In this document: piece by piece, positions 1 through 7,886 of the stretch | Layout: every line of letters begins with the position of its first letter | Position numbering within the stretch: position 1 is the stretch's first letter | Assembly: GCF_030812315.1 (NCBI RefSeq) | Contig: NZ_JAUSSM010000012.1 | Coordinates: 45,915-109,914, forward strand | Direction: 5' to 3' | Source: Arthrobacter oryzae | Lineage (GTDB): Bacteria; Actinomycetota; Actinomycetes; Actinomycetales; Micrococcaceae | DNA: 64,000 nt | Translations under genes and position numbers: made by a program | Notes under the pieces: generated by a model | Databases searched by the model: none | What the model was told of the DNA's origin: nothing | The model's input: the letters and a program-made list of their open reading frames with translations, nothing else

Positions 1-24
1 GGAAACCACCGGGAGGGGGAAAGC

Positions 25-672
25 ATGAGCGTCAACCTGACACTGCTGACGGTCATGGGAGCGCTCTATGCCTGCGGCATCTACCTGATCATGGAACGCA
101 GCCTCACCCGTGTCCTCCTGGGCCTGATGCTGCTGGCCAACGCCACCAACCTGCTGATCCTGGCCACCGGCGGCTACGCCGGTCTGGCCCCCATGTTCAG
201 CAAGGACACGGACCCCCGGGACTACAACGACCCCCTCCCGCAGGCGCTGATCCTGACCTCGATCGTGATCTCCTTCGCGGTTACCGCGTTCATGCTGGGC
301 ATCATCTACCGTTCATGGGTGCTGGCCCGCCGTGATGAGATCCAGGACGACGTAGAGGACATCCGCGTTGCGGAAACCCCCAGCTTCGATGCCGAGGACG
401 ATTCCGAGATCCCCGTCGAGACGTCCGAGTTTCCGTTGACCATGATCGGATCCGACGGCAAGGGAATTTCCGATTCGGGCGTTTCCGGCGACAGAACCAC
501 CGGCGACAGCGTTTCCGGTGACAGCCCCGAGAGCGACCAGGCGGACGGCCCCGAAGCCGGCGCCGCCACCGTCAAGGCCGGCGACCACAGGATCCAGGCC
601 AAGGACGCCGCGGCGGAAGAAAAGCCCGGCTCCCAAAACGTTACCCCCGGCCCGGAAGGAGGCGTGAAGTGA
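25..672 (+). CDS. mrpC: Na+/H+ antiporter subunit C (MrpC/MnhC) with long acidic tail
   Basis: Small NuoK-like membrane subunit of the Mrp multisubunit Na+(K+)/H+ antiporter in the cytoplasmic membrane. Residues 1-100 hold three hydrophobic segments, and the family-typical stretch DPLPQALILTSIVIS is intact. A good Shine-Dalgarno (GGGAGGGGGA) precedes the ATG. The protein is 215 aa, about 100 aa longer than the usual roughly 110-115 aa subunit. The extra part, from about residue 103 on, is hydrophilic, acidic and low in complexity, with GDRTTGDSVSGDS-like repeats, and should lie in the cytoplasm. The stop overlaps the GTG of mrpD by 4 nt. The gene for the large A(B) subunit would lie just upstream, outside the window. 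Confidence 0.95.
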   Translation: MSVNLTLLTVMGALYACGIYLIMERSLTRVLLGLMLLANATNLLILATGGYAGLAPMFSKDTDPRDYNDPLPQALILTSIVISFAVTAFMLGIIYRSWVLARRDEIQDDVEDIRVAETPSFDAEDDSEIPVETSEFPLTMIGSDGKGISDSGVSGDRTTGDSVSGDSPESDQADGPEAGAATVKAGDHRIQAKDAAAEEKPGSQNVTPGPEGGVK

Positions 673-2330
673 ACATCGCAAGCTTTGCCCCGCTCGCCGT
701 CGTACTTCCCATCCTCGGCGCCGCCCTGACCTTCGTGCTGATCCGGCACTCGCGGGCCCAGCGGGTCGTCAGCATCACGCTGCTCGCGCTGACACTGTTG
801 CTGGAATGCGTGCTGCTGGCTTCCGTGTGGGACGGGGGAACCGAGGCCGTCAACATCGGCGGCTGGCTGCCGCCGTGGGGCATCGTGATGGTGGTGGACC
901 AGTTCTCGTCCCTGATGCTGGTGGTCTCCTCCACTGTCAGCCTCGCGGTGCTGGTGTACGCCACCGGCCAGGGCATGGCCGACGGCGACCAGGACGCCCC
1001 GCTGTCGATCTTCCACCCCACCTACCTGATCCTGGTGGCCGGGGTTTCCAACGCGTTCCTGTCGGGGGACCTTTTTAACCTCTACGTGGGGTTCGAGATC
1101 CTGCTGACGGCAAGCTACGTGCTGATGACCCTCGGTGGAACCGGCCCCCGCATCCGCGCAGGCGTGACCTATGTTGTTGTCTCCGTAGTGTCGTCGGTCC
1201 TGTTCCTGATCGCCATCGCCATGATCTATGGGGCCACCGGCACCATCAACATGGCTGACCTGGCCATCAAACTCGCGGACCTGGATTCGGGAACACGGAT
1301 GCTGCTGCACGTGATGCTGCTCGTGGCGTTCGGCATCAAGGCGGCCGTCTTCCCGCTGTCCTTCTGGCTGCCTGACTCATACCCCACGGCGCCGGCCCCC
1401 GTCACTGCTGTGTTCGCCGGCCTGCTGACCAAGGTGGGCGTCTACGCGATGGTGCGCACCGAGACGCTCCTCTTCCCCGGGGACTCACTGAACACCCCGC
1501 TGATGGTGGCGGCGCTGCTGACCATGGTGGTGGGAATCCTGGGTGCGCTCGCGCAGAGCGACATCAAGCGTCTGCTGTCCTTCACCCTGGTGAGCCATAT
1601 CGGCTACATGGTGTTCGGCCTGGCCATGTCCTCCGTGGCCGGGCTTGGTGCGGCCGTGTTCTACGTGGCCCACCACATCACCATCCAGACCAGCCTCTTC
1701 CTCGTTACGGGCCTGATCGAACGCCGCGGCGGCAGCTCGTCGATCGACCGTGTGGCCGGGCTTGCCAAGCTGTCCCCGGTCCTTGCCCTGCTGTTCTTCA
1801 TTCCCGCCATGAACCTGGCCGGGATCCCGCCGTTCTCGGGTTTCCTTGGAAAGCTTGGGCTGCTCCAGGCCGGCGTGGAACTCGGCACGCCACTGGCCTA
1901 CGCCCTGGTGATTGGCGGCGTCCTGACCAGCCTGCTGACGCTCCTGGCCATCGCCCGGGTATGGAACCGCGCGTTCTGGCGTAAGCCCGAGGATGCGGAG
2001 AACCCGGACCCCGTGCTGCTGGCTGCCCCTGAGGACTCCGACACGGGCCACCGCGCGGGCAAGCGCAACGTCACGCTCCTGCCGCGCACCATGGTGGGCT
2101 CCACCCTGGGGCTGGTGATCTTCGGCGTGGCGCTCACCGTCTTCGCCGGGCCGCTGTTCAGGGTGGCGGACCAGTCCGCCGTCGACATGCTGGACAGGTC
2201 CTCCTACATCCAGGCGGTGCTGGGCGAGAATGCGCCGGTGCCACCGATCGCCCAGCCTGAGCCCGCCCAGCCTGAACCGGCCCAGCAGGAGGCCCAGCCT
2301 GAACCGGCACAGCAGGAGGCCCAGAGATGA
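669..2330 (+). CDS. mrpD: Na+/H+ antiporter subunit D (MrpD/MnhD)
   Basis: Polytopic proton-translocating subunit of the Mrp antiporter, homologous to complex I NuoL/M/N. About 14 hydrophobic helices fill residues 1-490. Family hallmarks include the glutamate in FEILLTASYVLM, the lysine in AFGIKAAVFPLSFWLPDSYPTAP-type context, and SDIKRLLSFTLVSHIGYM. Start is GTG at 669, translationally coupled to mrpC (4-nt overlap); the stop overlaps mrpE's ATG by 4 nt. Odd feature: the C-terminus ends in Gln/Pro/Glu/Ala repeats (QPEPAQ and QPEPAQQEA units, a 27-bp DNA repeat around 2251-2327), which look disordered. Length is 553 aa; the core is standard for the family. Confidence 0.95.
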   Translation: MNIASFAPLAVVLPILGAALTFVLIRHSRAQRVVSITLLALTLLLECVLLASVWDGGTEAVNIGGWLPPWGIVMVVDQFSSLMLVVSSTVSLAVLVYATGQGMADGDQDAPLSIFHPTYLILVAGVSNAFLSGDLFNLYVGFEILLTASYVLMTLGGTGPRIRAGVTYVVVSVVSSVLFLIAIAMIYGATGTINMADLAIKLADLDSGTRMLLHVMLLVAFGIKAAVFPLSFWLPDSYPTAPAPVTAVFAGLLTKVGVYAMVRTETLLFPGDSLNTPLMVAALLTMVVGILGALAQSDIKRLLSFTLVSHIGYMVFGLAMSSVAGLGAAVFYVAHHITIQTSLFLVTGLIERRGGSSSIDRVAGLAKLSPVLALLFFIPAMNLAGIPPFSGFLGKLGLLQAGVELGTPLAYALVIGGVLTSLLTLLAIARVWNRAFWRKPEDAENPDPVLLAAPEDSDTGHRAGKRNVTLLPRTMVGSTLGLVIFGVALTVFAGPLFRVADQSAVDMLDRSSYIQAVLGENAPVPPIAQPEPAQPEPAQQEAQPEPAQQEAQR

Positions 2331-2872
2331 GCCGACGGCGGATTTCCCTCCGGCAGGAACTGCCGCTCCTGGTCTGGCTGGTGTTTGTCTGGGGTGCGCT
2401 CTGGCAGGACTTCAGCCCCGGCAACCTCCTTTTCGGAGCGCTCATCGCCGTGGTGGTGGCCAGGCTGTTCTACCTGCCCCCGGTGGAACTGGGCGGCCGC
2501 TTCAGCATTGTGCGTGCCGTCGCGTTCGCGATTGTGTTCCTGGGCAAGGTGGTGGCCGCCAGTTTCCAGGTGCTGTACCTGGCGGTGGCCCGCGGGCCCA
2601 AGGTGACCAACGCCGTGGTGGCTGTCCAGCTCCGCAGCCATTCGGACCTGATGGTTACCGCCACCGGCCACGTCATCTCGCTGATTCCGGGCTCGCTGGT
2701 GGTGGAGGTGGACCGCTCCACCTCCACGCTCTACATCCACGGATTGAACGTCCGGAACGGAGAGGATGTGATGAACCTGCGCAAGGAAGTCCGGGACACC
2801 GAGGCCGGGCTGATCAGGGTCATGGGTACCAAAGACGAACTGGCCGCACTGAAACAGGAGGAGGGCGCATGA
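2327..2872 (+). CDS. mrpE: Na+/H+ antiporter subunit E (MrpE/MnhE)
   Basis: 181-aa MrpE subunit of the Mrp antiporter. Two hydrophobic segments lie in the first 85 residues. The conserved soluble region follows: HVISLIPGSLVVEV, then YIHGLNV. ATG overlaps the mrpD stop (ATGA), and its stop overlaps mrpF's ATG, so the five genes are translationally coupled. MrpE is known to be needed for assembly or full activity of the complex rather than for ion binding. Nothing unusual in length or motif content. Confidence 0.93.
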   Translation: MSRRRISLRQELPLLVWLVFVWGALWQDFSPGNLLFGALIAVVVARLFYLPPVELGGRFSIVRAVAFAIVFLGKVVAASFQVLYLAVARGPKVTNAVVAVQLRSHSDLMVTATGHVISLIPGSLVVEVDRSTSTLYIHGLNVRNGEDVMNLRKEVRDTEAGLIRVMGTKDELAALKQEEGA

Positions 2873-3147
2873 TGGAGATCGTGCTGATAGTGACGGCCGT
2901 GATCCTGTCCCTCGCCGCTGCCGGGGCCATCATCCGCATCGCCATCGGCCCGTCCCTGCTGGACCGGGTCCTTGCCTCCGACGTGCTGCTGGCCATCATC
3001 GGGGCCACGCTCTGCATAGACATGGCCGTCAACCGGCACCTAAACAACCTGATGCTGCTTGTGGCGCTGTCCATCATCGGGTTCATTGGGTCCGTGACCG
3101 TGGCCCGCTTCGTGGCAGACCGGCGGGAGCAGCCCCATGAATCCTGA
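2869..3147 (+). CDS. mrpF: Na+/H+ antiporter subunit F (MrpF/MnhF)
   Basis: 92-aa, three-helix MrpF subunit. Family signature regions GPSLLDRVLASDVLL and a buried acidic residue in TLCIDMAVNR are present. The start was set at the ATG at 2869, which overlaps the mrpE stop (ATGATG); the second ATG at 2872 is equally possible. The 3' end overlaps mrpG by 11 nt. Known role of the family: an essential small membrane subunit of the Mrp complex; in Bacillus the homologue is also linked to bile-acid and Na+ efflux. Confidence 0.93.
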   Translation: MMEIVLIVTAVILSLAAAGAIIRIAIGPSLLDRVLASDVLLAIIGATLCIDMAVNRHLNNLMLLVALSIIGFIGSVTVARFVADRREQPHES

Positions 3148-3544
3148 AGTATCCGGCGTGGACACAGTCATAGACACGGTCTCGGCCGTTTTTATGGTGG
3201 TGGGTGCCCTGATGTCCCTCGGCGCGGCCGTTGGCCTGCTGCGCTTCCCCGACCTGATGAGCAGGATGCACGCCGCCACCAAGCCCCAAGTACTGGGACT
3301 CTTCCTGCTGCTGGCCTCGGTGGGCCTGCAGCTGGGGACATGGTGGGTGTGGCCTGTGCTTCTCGTGGCGTGGATCTTCCAGCTGCTCACCGTGCCGGTG
3401 TCCGCGCACATGGTGGGCAGGGCCGGTTACCGCACCAAGCACCTGCACAAGGAACTGCTCACCACGGACGAGCTGGAGGCCGTGGTGCAGAAAGCCGCCG
3501 ACAAGCGCGACGCGGACGACGACGAAACAAGCGGCCCAGCCTAA
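3137..3544 (+). CDS. mrpG: Na+/H+ antiporter subunit G (MrpG/MnhG)
   Basis: 135-aa last subunit of the Mrp operon. Three hydrophobic segments are followed by a charged cytoplasmic tail. The family signature LRFPDLMSRMHAATKPQVLG at about residues 36-55 is clear. Start ATG at 3137 lies inside the end of mrpF, consistent with coupling. The tail (KHLHKELLTTDELEAVVQKAADKRDADDD) is hydrophilic and a little longer than in many homologues. No further mrp gene follows; a long inverted repeat occupies the intergenic space. Confidence 0.93.
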   Translation: MNPEVSGVDTVIDTVSAVFMVVGALMSLGAAVGLLRFPDLMSRMHAATKPQVLGLFLLLASVGLQLGTWWVWPVLLVAWIFQLLTVPVSAHMVGRAGYRTKHLHKELLTTDELEAVVQKAADKRDADDDETSGPA

Positions 3545-3575
3545 GTCTGGGCGGTCCGGTCTAGCGCACCATTGC

Positions 3576-3642
3576 AGGAGTTTTTGTCCAGATACCGCGG
3601 CCTGGAGGCCAATTAACGGCCCGTATCTGGACAAAAACTCCT
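3576..3642. repeat. 20-bp perfect inverted repeat between convergent genes
   Basis: Arms at 3576-3595 and 3623-3642 are perfect reverse complements (AGGAGTTTTTGTCCAGATAC), separated by 27 nt. Each arm contains a T5 or A5 run, so the structure could stop transcription in both directions between mrpG and the minus-strand DUF4235 gene. It may equally be a dispersed intergenic repeat of this genus; the window has only this copy. Confidence 0.7.
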
Positions 3643-3654
3643 AGGGGCAAGTTG

Positions 3655-3918
3655 CTAGACGATGTCCTGGCTCTTGGCGAAGCGGGTGATGGCACGCTGG
3701 GTGCCGCGGTTGGCCAGAACCTGGATGATTGCGCTGACCGACGCCGAAACCAGGGCAAAGGTCAGGGCGCTGCGCAGGGTCGTGGGAATGTCATCCTTGT
3801 CGCCCTTGGGGGGCTTCCTGCCGGTCACCTTTTCCCAGACGACGTCAACAGCCTTGGTGCCGGCGAATCCGGCCAGCAGGCTCACTCCGGTTCCAAGCAG
3901 CTTGATAAAAAAACTCAT
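3655..3918 (-). CDS. DUF4235 small membrane protein
   Basis: 87-aa protein with a hydrophobic N-terminal segment (about residues 4-22) and a second one in the ALTFALVSASVSAIIQVL region. The pattern GTKAVDVVWEKVTGRKPPKGD in the middle is typical of the DUF4235 family, common in actinobacteria and of unknown function. Start ATG at 3918 is preceded on the minus strand by GAGGAG (spacing about 8). It stands alone between the mrp operon and the thiamine riboswitch and is transcribed away from the riboswitch. Confidence 0.8.
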   Translation of the reverse strand: MSFFIKLLGTGVSLLAGFAGTKAVDVVWEKVTGRKPPKGDKDDIPTTLRSALTFALVSASVSAIIQVLANRGTQRAITRFAKSQDIV

Positions 3919-4099
3919 GAGACGTACTCCTCAGCGGACGGAAACAGGGCTTCCCCTAGCCTAGCCCCATCGGTGCGCGGAGGGCGGGCTGCCCTGCTCG
4001 GGGAACAAGGCGTCGAGCCACCCGATTGTGACAACTTCCCCGGGATTTCGCGGGCCCTCGGGTGTAAACTGATCAACGCCCACAAGGGCGATTTGATAC

Positions 4100-4222
4100 G
4101 ACAGGGGAGCGTCGCCGTCGGGCATCACTGGAGCAGTCCAGGGAACCGGAGGCGGGCGCTGAGAGTGCGGACAGCCGCAGACCCTCGAACCTGATCCGGT
4201 TAGTACCGGCGCAAGGGAGTCG
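4100..4222 (+). ncRNA. TPP riboswitch (THI element)
   Basis: Contains the hallmark blocks in order: GGGGAGC at 4104-4110, GCTGAGAG near 4158, ACCCTCGAACCTGATC near 4182-4197, and TAGTACCGGCGCAAGGGAG at about 4201-4219. Between the second and third blocks is a variable stem (GTGCGGACAGCCGCAGA). This is the conserved thiamine-pyrophosphate aptamer. It lies 85 nt upstream of ykoE, a HMP/thiamine-type ECF transporter gene, which is the expected target. Upstream bases 3919-4099 hold the two divergent promoters; no further gene is seen. Confidence 0.93.
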
Positions 4223-4283
4223 AGTTCTCAGAGTGTCCGGCAGCAGGCGGCGGAAGCCGCGGTCCGGCCGGGAAACACTCTCC

Positions 4284-4302
4284 CCTCCTGTACCTCAGGA
4301 GG
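4284..4302 (+). promoter_or_regulatory. SD-sequestering hairpin (riboswitch expression platform)
   Basis: CCTCCTG (4284-4290) is a perfect complement of CAGGAGG (4296-4302), with a 5-nt loop. The right arm is the Shine-Dalgarno of ykoE (ATG at 4308). Pairing would hide the ribosome binding site, so the TPP aptamer just upstream probably acts on translation start. Which alternative pairing opens the hairpin is not resolved here; GAGTGT/ACACTC copies between aptamer and hairpin are candidates. Confidence 0.7.
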
Positions 4303-4307
4303 AAGAC

Positions 4308-4940
4308 ATGACTGATATTTCTGCAAAGCAGACGTTGCACCACGGCAAGAAGAGCTGGCGTGTGGTGGACATTGTTGTTGCCGCGTTGATCGCCGTTGCC
4401 GGCGGCGTTATCTTCTGGGCCTGGTCCCAGGGTGCCGCCGCAGTTTCGCCCCCCATCAACGCGGTCTACCCGCCGCTGACCGGCCTCATCGCCGGTGGCT
4501 GGATGATTCCCGCGGTCCTGGGCATGCTGATCATCCGCAAACCGGGCGCTGCCCTCTTCTGCGAAACGGTGGCTGCCACCGGTGAGCTGATCATGGGCTC
4601 GCAGTACGGCGCGTCGGTGCTGTTCTCCGGCTTCGTGCAGGGCCTCGGCGCGGAAATCATCTTCGCCGTGTTTGTCTACAAGAAGTTCAACCTGCCCGTG
4701 TCGCTGCTGGCCGGTGCCGCGGCGGGCCTCTTCTGCGGACTCAACGATTCGTTCGCGCCGTGGGGCTGGAACATCGCCTACGCCGCCGGTGACAAGCTGG
4801 CCTACATCATCTTCACCGCCATCTCGGGCGCCATCATTGCCGGGGCGCTGTCCTGGATCGCCACCCGCGGCCTGGCCAGGACCGGCGTGCTGAGCTCCTT
4901 CGCTTCCCGCAAGGCAGCCACGGAGCCCGTCTTCTCCTGA
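4308..4940 (+). CDS. ykoE: ECF transporter S component YkoE (HMP/thiamine)
   Basis: 210-aa membrane protein with about six hydrophobic segments, matching YkoE, the substrate-binding S component of the YkoEDC transporter. In Bacillus that system takes up hydroxymethylpyrimidine or related thiamine precursors. Motifs GLIAGGWMIPAVLG, CETVAATGELIMGS and AAGLFCGLNDSFAPWGWN fit the family. The ATG at 4308 was chosen because a strong SD (CAGGAGGA) precedes it; an upstream in-frame start at 4233 would fall inside the riboswitch expression platform. First gene of ykoE-ykoD-ykoC under the TPP riboswitch. Confidence 0.92.
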   Translation: MTDISAKQTLHHGKKSWRVVDIVVAALIAVAGGVIFWAWSQGAAAVSPPINAVYPPLTGLIAGGWMIPAVLGMLIIRKPGAALFCETVAATGELIMGSQYGASVLFSGFVQGLGAEIIFAVFVYKKFNLPVSLLAGAAAGLFCGLNDSFAPWGWNIAYAAGDKLAYIIFTAISGAIIAGALSWIATRGLARTGVLSSFASRKAATEPVFS

Positions 4941-4956
4941 TGACTGCACACCGCTC

Positions 4957-6594
4957 ATGACGTCTTCCGACACCGTCCGCCCCGCAGCGGTCACGGCACG
5001 GGGCTGGGGCTGGCGGCACGCCGGCCGGACCCAGCCGGCCGTCCATGGCCTCGACCTGGACATTCAGCCCGGCGAACGCGTACTGCTCCTTGGCCCCTCC
5101 GGTGCAGGCAAATCCACGCTCCTGCATGCCCTTGCCGGAGTGCTCGGTGACAGCGATGCCGGCGCCCATCATGGAGACACCGCGGACGCCGAGGACTCCG
5201 ACGAGGCCGGTGCCCTGCTGATCGACGGCGCCCCGCCGCGGGCCCAGCGCGGGCGTGCCGGCCTGATGCAGCAGGACCCCGAGACACAGGTGGTCCTCTC
5301 CCGGCTGGGGGACGACGTCGCCTTCGGCGCCGAAAACCTGTCCGTGCCCCGCGTGGATATCTGGAAGCGGGTGGGGGAGGCGCTCGACGACGTCGGGCTG
5401 GCTCACCTGCCGCTGGACCACCCGACGTCGGCCCTATCTGGCGGGCAGAAGCAGCGCCTGGCGCTCGCCGGCATCCTCGCCATGCGCCCGGGGCTGCTCC
5501 TCCTGGACGAACCCACCGCCAACCTCGACCCTGCCGGCGTCCTGGAGGTCCGCGACGCCGTGGGCCGGTGCCTGGACAAGACCGGGGCAACGCTGGTGGT
5601 GGTGGAGCACCGTGTGGGCGTTTGGAAGGACCTTGTGGACCGGATCGTGGTGCTGCAGCCGGGATCGGCCACGGACTCCGCGGTGCTCCTGGACGGGGCC
5701 CCGGACCAGGTCCTGGCGCAGGCGCGGGACATGCTCGTGGCGGCCGGTGTCTGGGTGCCCGGGTATGTGCCCGCCACCCGGACGCGCTCCGGTGCCGCGG
5801 CCCCCGCGGGCGTGACCGGCTCCGGCGTGTCCGGCTCGGGCGTGCCCGGCTCCGGGAACCTCCTGCTGGCAGCTGAGGCGCTGGCCGTCTCCCGTGAAAG
5901 GCCCCGCCGCCGGCGCTTCAAGGCCGTTCCCCCGGTCCCGGTTCAGTCCGGCATCACTGCGCAGGTCCGGGCCGGACGGGCGCTGACCATCACGGGACCC
6001 AACGGTTCCGGAAAGTCCACGTTTGCCCTGACGATTGCCGGACTGCTCCAGCCGGTGGCAGGCAAGGTGTCTGCAACGGTTGACCTTAGCGACGGCGCCG
6101 GAATCGACCCGTACAAATGGAAGGCGGAGCAGTTGATCTCCCGGATCGGAACCGTGTTCCAGGAACCGGAGCACCAGTTCGTCACCGGCCGGGTGCTGGA
6201 CGAGCTGATGTTCGGCCCGCGGCACCTCGGTCATGGCGAGGAACGCGTGGACGAACTGCTGGAGCGCCTCCGGCTGACCAAACTGGTTGATGCCAATCCC
6301 TACACCCTCTCGGGCGGCGAGAAGCGCAGGCTGTCCGTGGCCACTGTCCTGGCCGCACACCCCAGGGTGCTGATCCTGGATGAACCCACGTTCGGCCAGG
6401 ACGCCAACACGTGGGCGGAGCTGGCGTCCTTCCTCTCGGAACTCCTCGACGCCGGCACCGCCGTGGTGTCCGTGACCCACGACCAGGAGTTCAGCGACGT
6501 CCTGGGCGGCACCGAGCTGAAACTTGGCGCGCCCGAACTCAATCTCGCTGCGCGGGAGCCCGGCCCGCGCAATCCCGAGGTGGCCGCGCCATGA
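4957..6594 (+). CDS. ykoD: ECF transporter double-ATPase component YkoD
   Basis: 545-aa protein with two ABC ATPase domains in one chain, energising the ECF transporter. Domain 1 (about 15-265): Walker A GPSGAGKST near residue 47, signature LSGGQKQR, Walker B LLLLDEP. Domain 2 (about 310-530): Walker A GPNGSGKST, signature LSGGEKRR, Walker B VLILDEP. A Gly/Ser-rich linker with GVTGSGVSGSGVPGSG repeats joins them. An acidic insertion (GDSDAGAHHGDTADAEDSDEA region) sits in domain 1 after Walker A. ykoE ends 16 nt upstream; the stop overlaps ykoC by 4 nt. Confidence 0.93.
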   Translation: MTSSDTVRPAAVTARGWGWRHAGRTQPAVHGLDLDIQPGERVLLLGPSGAGKSTLLHALAGVLGDSDAGAHHGDTADAEDSDEAGALLIDGAPPRAQRGRAGLMQQDPETQVVLSRLGDDVAFGAENLSVPRVDIWKRVGEALDDVGLAHLPLDHPTSALSGGQKQRLALAGILAMRPGLLLLDEPTANLDPAGVLEVRDAVGRCLDKTGATLVVVEHRVGVWKDLVDRIVVLQPGSATDSAVLLDGAPDQVLAQARDMLVAAGVWVPGYVPATRTRSGAAAPAGVTGSGVSGSGVPGSGNLLLAAEALAVSRERPRRRRFKAVPPVPVQSGITAQVRAGRALTITGPNGSGKSTFALTIAGLLQPVAGKVSATVDLSDGAGIDPYKWKAEQLISRIGTVFQEPEHQFVTGRVLDELMFGPRHLGHGEERVDELLERLRLTKLVDANPYTLSGGEKRRLSVATVLAAHPRVLILDEPTFGQDANTWAELASFLSELLDAGTAVVSVTHDQEFSDVLGGTELKLGAPELNLAAREPGPRNPEVAAP

Positions 6595-7394
6595 GGGAAG
6601 CGTTGACCCTGCACGCCAACCATGCCCTGCTCACCAGGGCCAATCCGCTGGCCAAGTTCGGCGTCGTGATGCTCATGACCGTGGTGCTGGCGCTGTCCAT
6701 CGACTGGGTGTCCGCCTCCGTGGCGCTGGCCTTCGAGCTGCTGCTGTTCCCATTGGCCGGTCTCACCGTCGCGCTGTTGTGGCAGCGAGGGTGGCCGCTG
6801 ATCGTGGCGGCGGCACTGGGCGGCTGGAGCACCTCGATCCTGGCGCCGGACACCGGAAAGATCCTGGTCGACGTCGGCATCTGGTCCATCAGTGAAGGCT
6901 CGCTGGAGCTGGGGCTGGGATTCCTGCTGCGGGGACTGGCGATCGCCCTTCCTGCGGTGCTGCTGATGAGCTGCACGGACCCCACGGACCTGGCGGATGC
7001 ACTGGCCCAGAAGGCGAAGCTGCCGCACCGGTTTGTCCTCGGCACCCTGGCTGCAATGCGGCTCGTAGGGCTGATGGCCGAGGAATGGCAGACGATCGGC
7101 ATGGCCCGGCGTGCCCGCGGCGTGGGCTCGCACGGGACTCCCGCGCAGCGCCTTCGGGCAACGCTCGGGCAGAGCTTCGGCCTCCTGGTGCAGGCCATCC
7201 GGCGTGCTTCACGGCTCGCGGTCACGATGGAGGCGCGCGGCTTTGGCGGAGCGCAGCGCACCTGGGCGCGCGAATCGACGTACAGCGCGCTGGACATCTG
7301 GGTGGTCCTCGGCGGGCTCCTCATTGCCGCCGCGGCCGTCTCCGCGGCAGTCGGCGCGGGGACCTGGAACATGGTGTTCCTCGAGCAGCAATAG
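6591..7394 (+). CDS. ykoC: ECF transporter transmembrane (T) component YkoC
   Basis: 267-aa T component (CbiQ/EcfT family) that couples the ATPase to the S component. Multiple hydrophobic segments are present, together with two Ala-Arg-Gly coupling-helix motifs: MARRARG near residue 170 and MEARGF near residue 212. The ATG at 6591 overlaps the ykoD stop (ATGA) and defines the start; in-frame starts upstream lie within ykoD. Ends the TPP-controlled operon. Only about 33 nt separate it from the convergent lipoprotein gene, with no obvious terminator stem. Confidence 0.92.
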   Translation: MREALTLHANHALLTRANPLAKFGVVMLMTVVLALSIDWVSASVALAFELLLFPLAGLTVALLWQRGWPLIVAAALGGWSTSILAPDTGKILVDVGIWSISEGSLELGLGFLLRGLAIALPAVLLMSCTDPTDLADALAQKAKLPHRFVLGTLAAMRLVGLMAEEWQTIGMARRARGVGSHGTPAQRLRATLGQSFGLLVQAIRRASRLAVTMEARGFGGAQRTWARESTYSALDIWVVLGGLLIAAAAVSAAVGAGTWNMVFLEQQ

Positions 7395-7427
7395 GCGGAT
7401 TAAAGAAGGCTGCTTTTCCCACGTGCG

Positions 7428-7886
7428 CTATTCGCGCCAATTGAGGAATCCCGTCTGGCCATCCAACGGCGTAAGCACGACGTCGCGCCCATACTTCTTC
7501 TTTGCATCCTCACCGAAGAAGGCATCCGGAATAATACGAATGGCCTTGGCGACCTTGCCGTCCTTGAGGAAGATGAACAACGCCGGGGAACCCGTGTAGC
7601 GGTTCTCCCTCGTGACCGCCTCGCCGAACGCTGCCTCAATGTCTTTCGCGGGTGTCCCCTCGGTGACGAAGCCGGCCTCGTCCCAGTCAAAGTCGGTGGC
7701 ATCGGCCAACCTCAGCTCTGTGCCCGCGGTCGCCGCTTCCAGCACCCGGCTGTTCAGATTTTCGTTTCCTTCAGGCATCGTGGTTCCTCCAGGGGAGCAG
7801 GCGCCAAGGGCGCACGTCAGGACAAGCGAGAGCAGAACCAGGAAAAAGGTTCGGGGTTTGGACCGCTGCGCAGACCGGTTCATCAC
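7428..7886 (-). CDS. Putative lipoprotein partnered with the DUF6973 protein
   Basis: 152-aa protein with a basic N-terminus (RSAQRSKPR), a hydrophobic stretch and a lipobox LGAC (cysteine near residue 29), so it is probably a lipid-anchored exported protein. The mature part has no domain I recognise; it contains FDWDEAGFVTEGTPAKDIEAAFG. Its ATG overlaps the stop of the upstream DUF6973 gene (4 nt), so the two are translationally coupled and probably act together. A possible role as immunity or accessory protein is inference from this arrangement only. Confidence 0.8.
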   Translation of the reverse strand: MMNRSAQRSKPRTFFLVLLSLVLTCALGACSPGGTTMPEGNENLNSRVLEAATAGTELRLADATDFDWDEAGFVTEGTPAKDIEAAFGEAVTRENRYTGSPALFIFLKDGKVAKAIRIIPDAFFGEDAKKKYGRDVVLTPLDGQTGFLNWRE

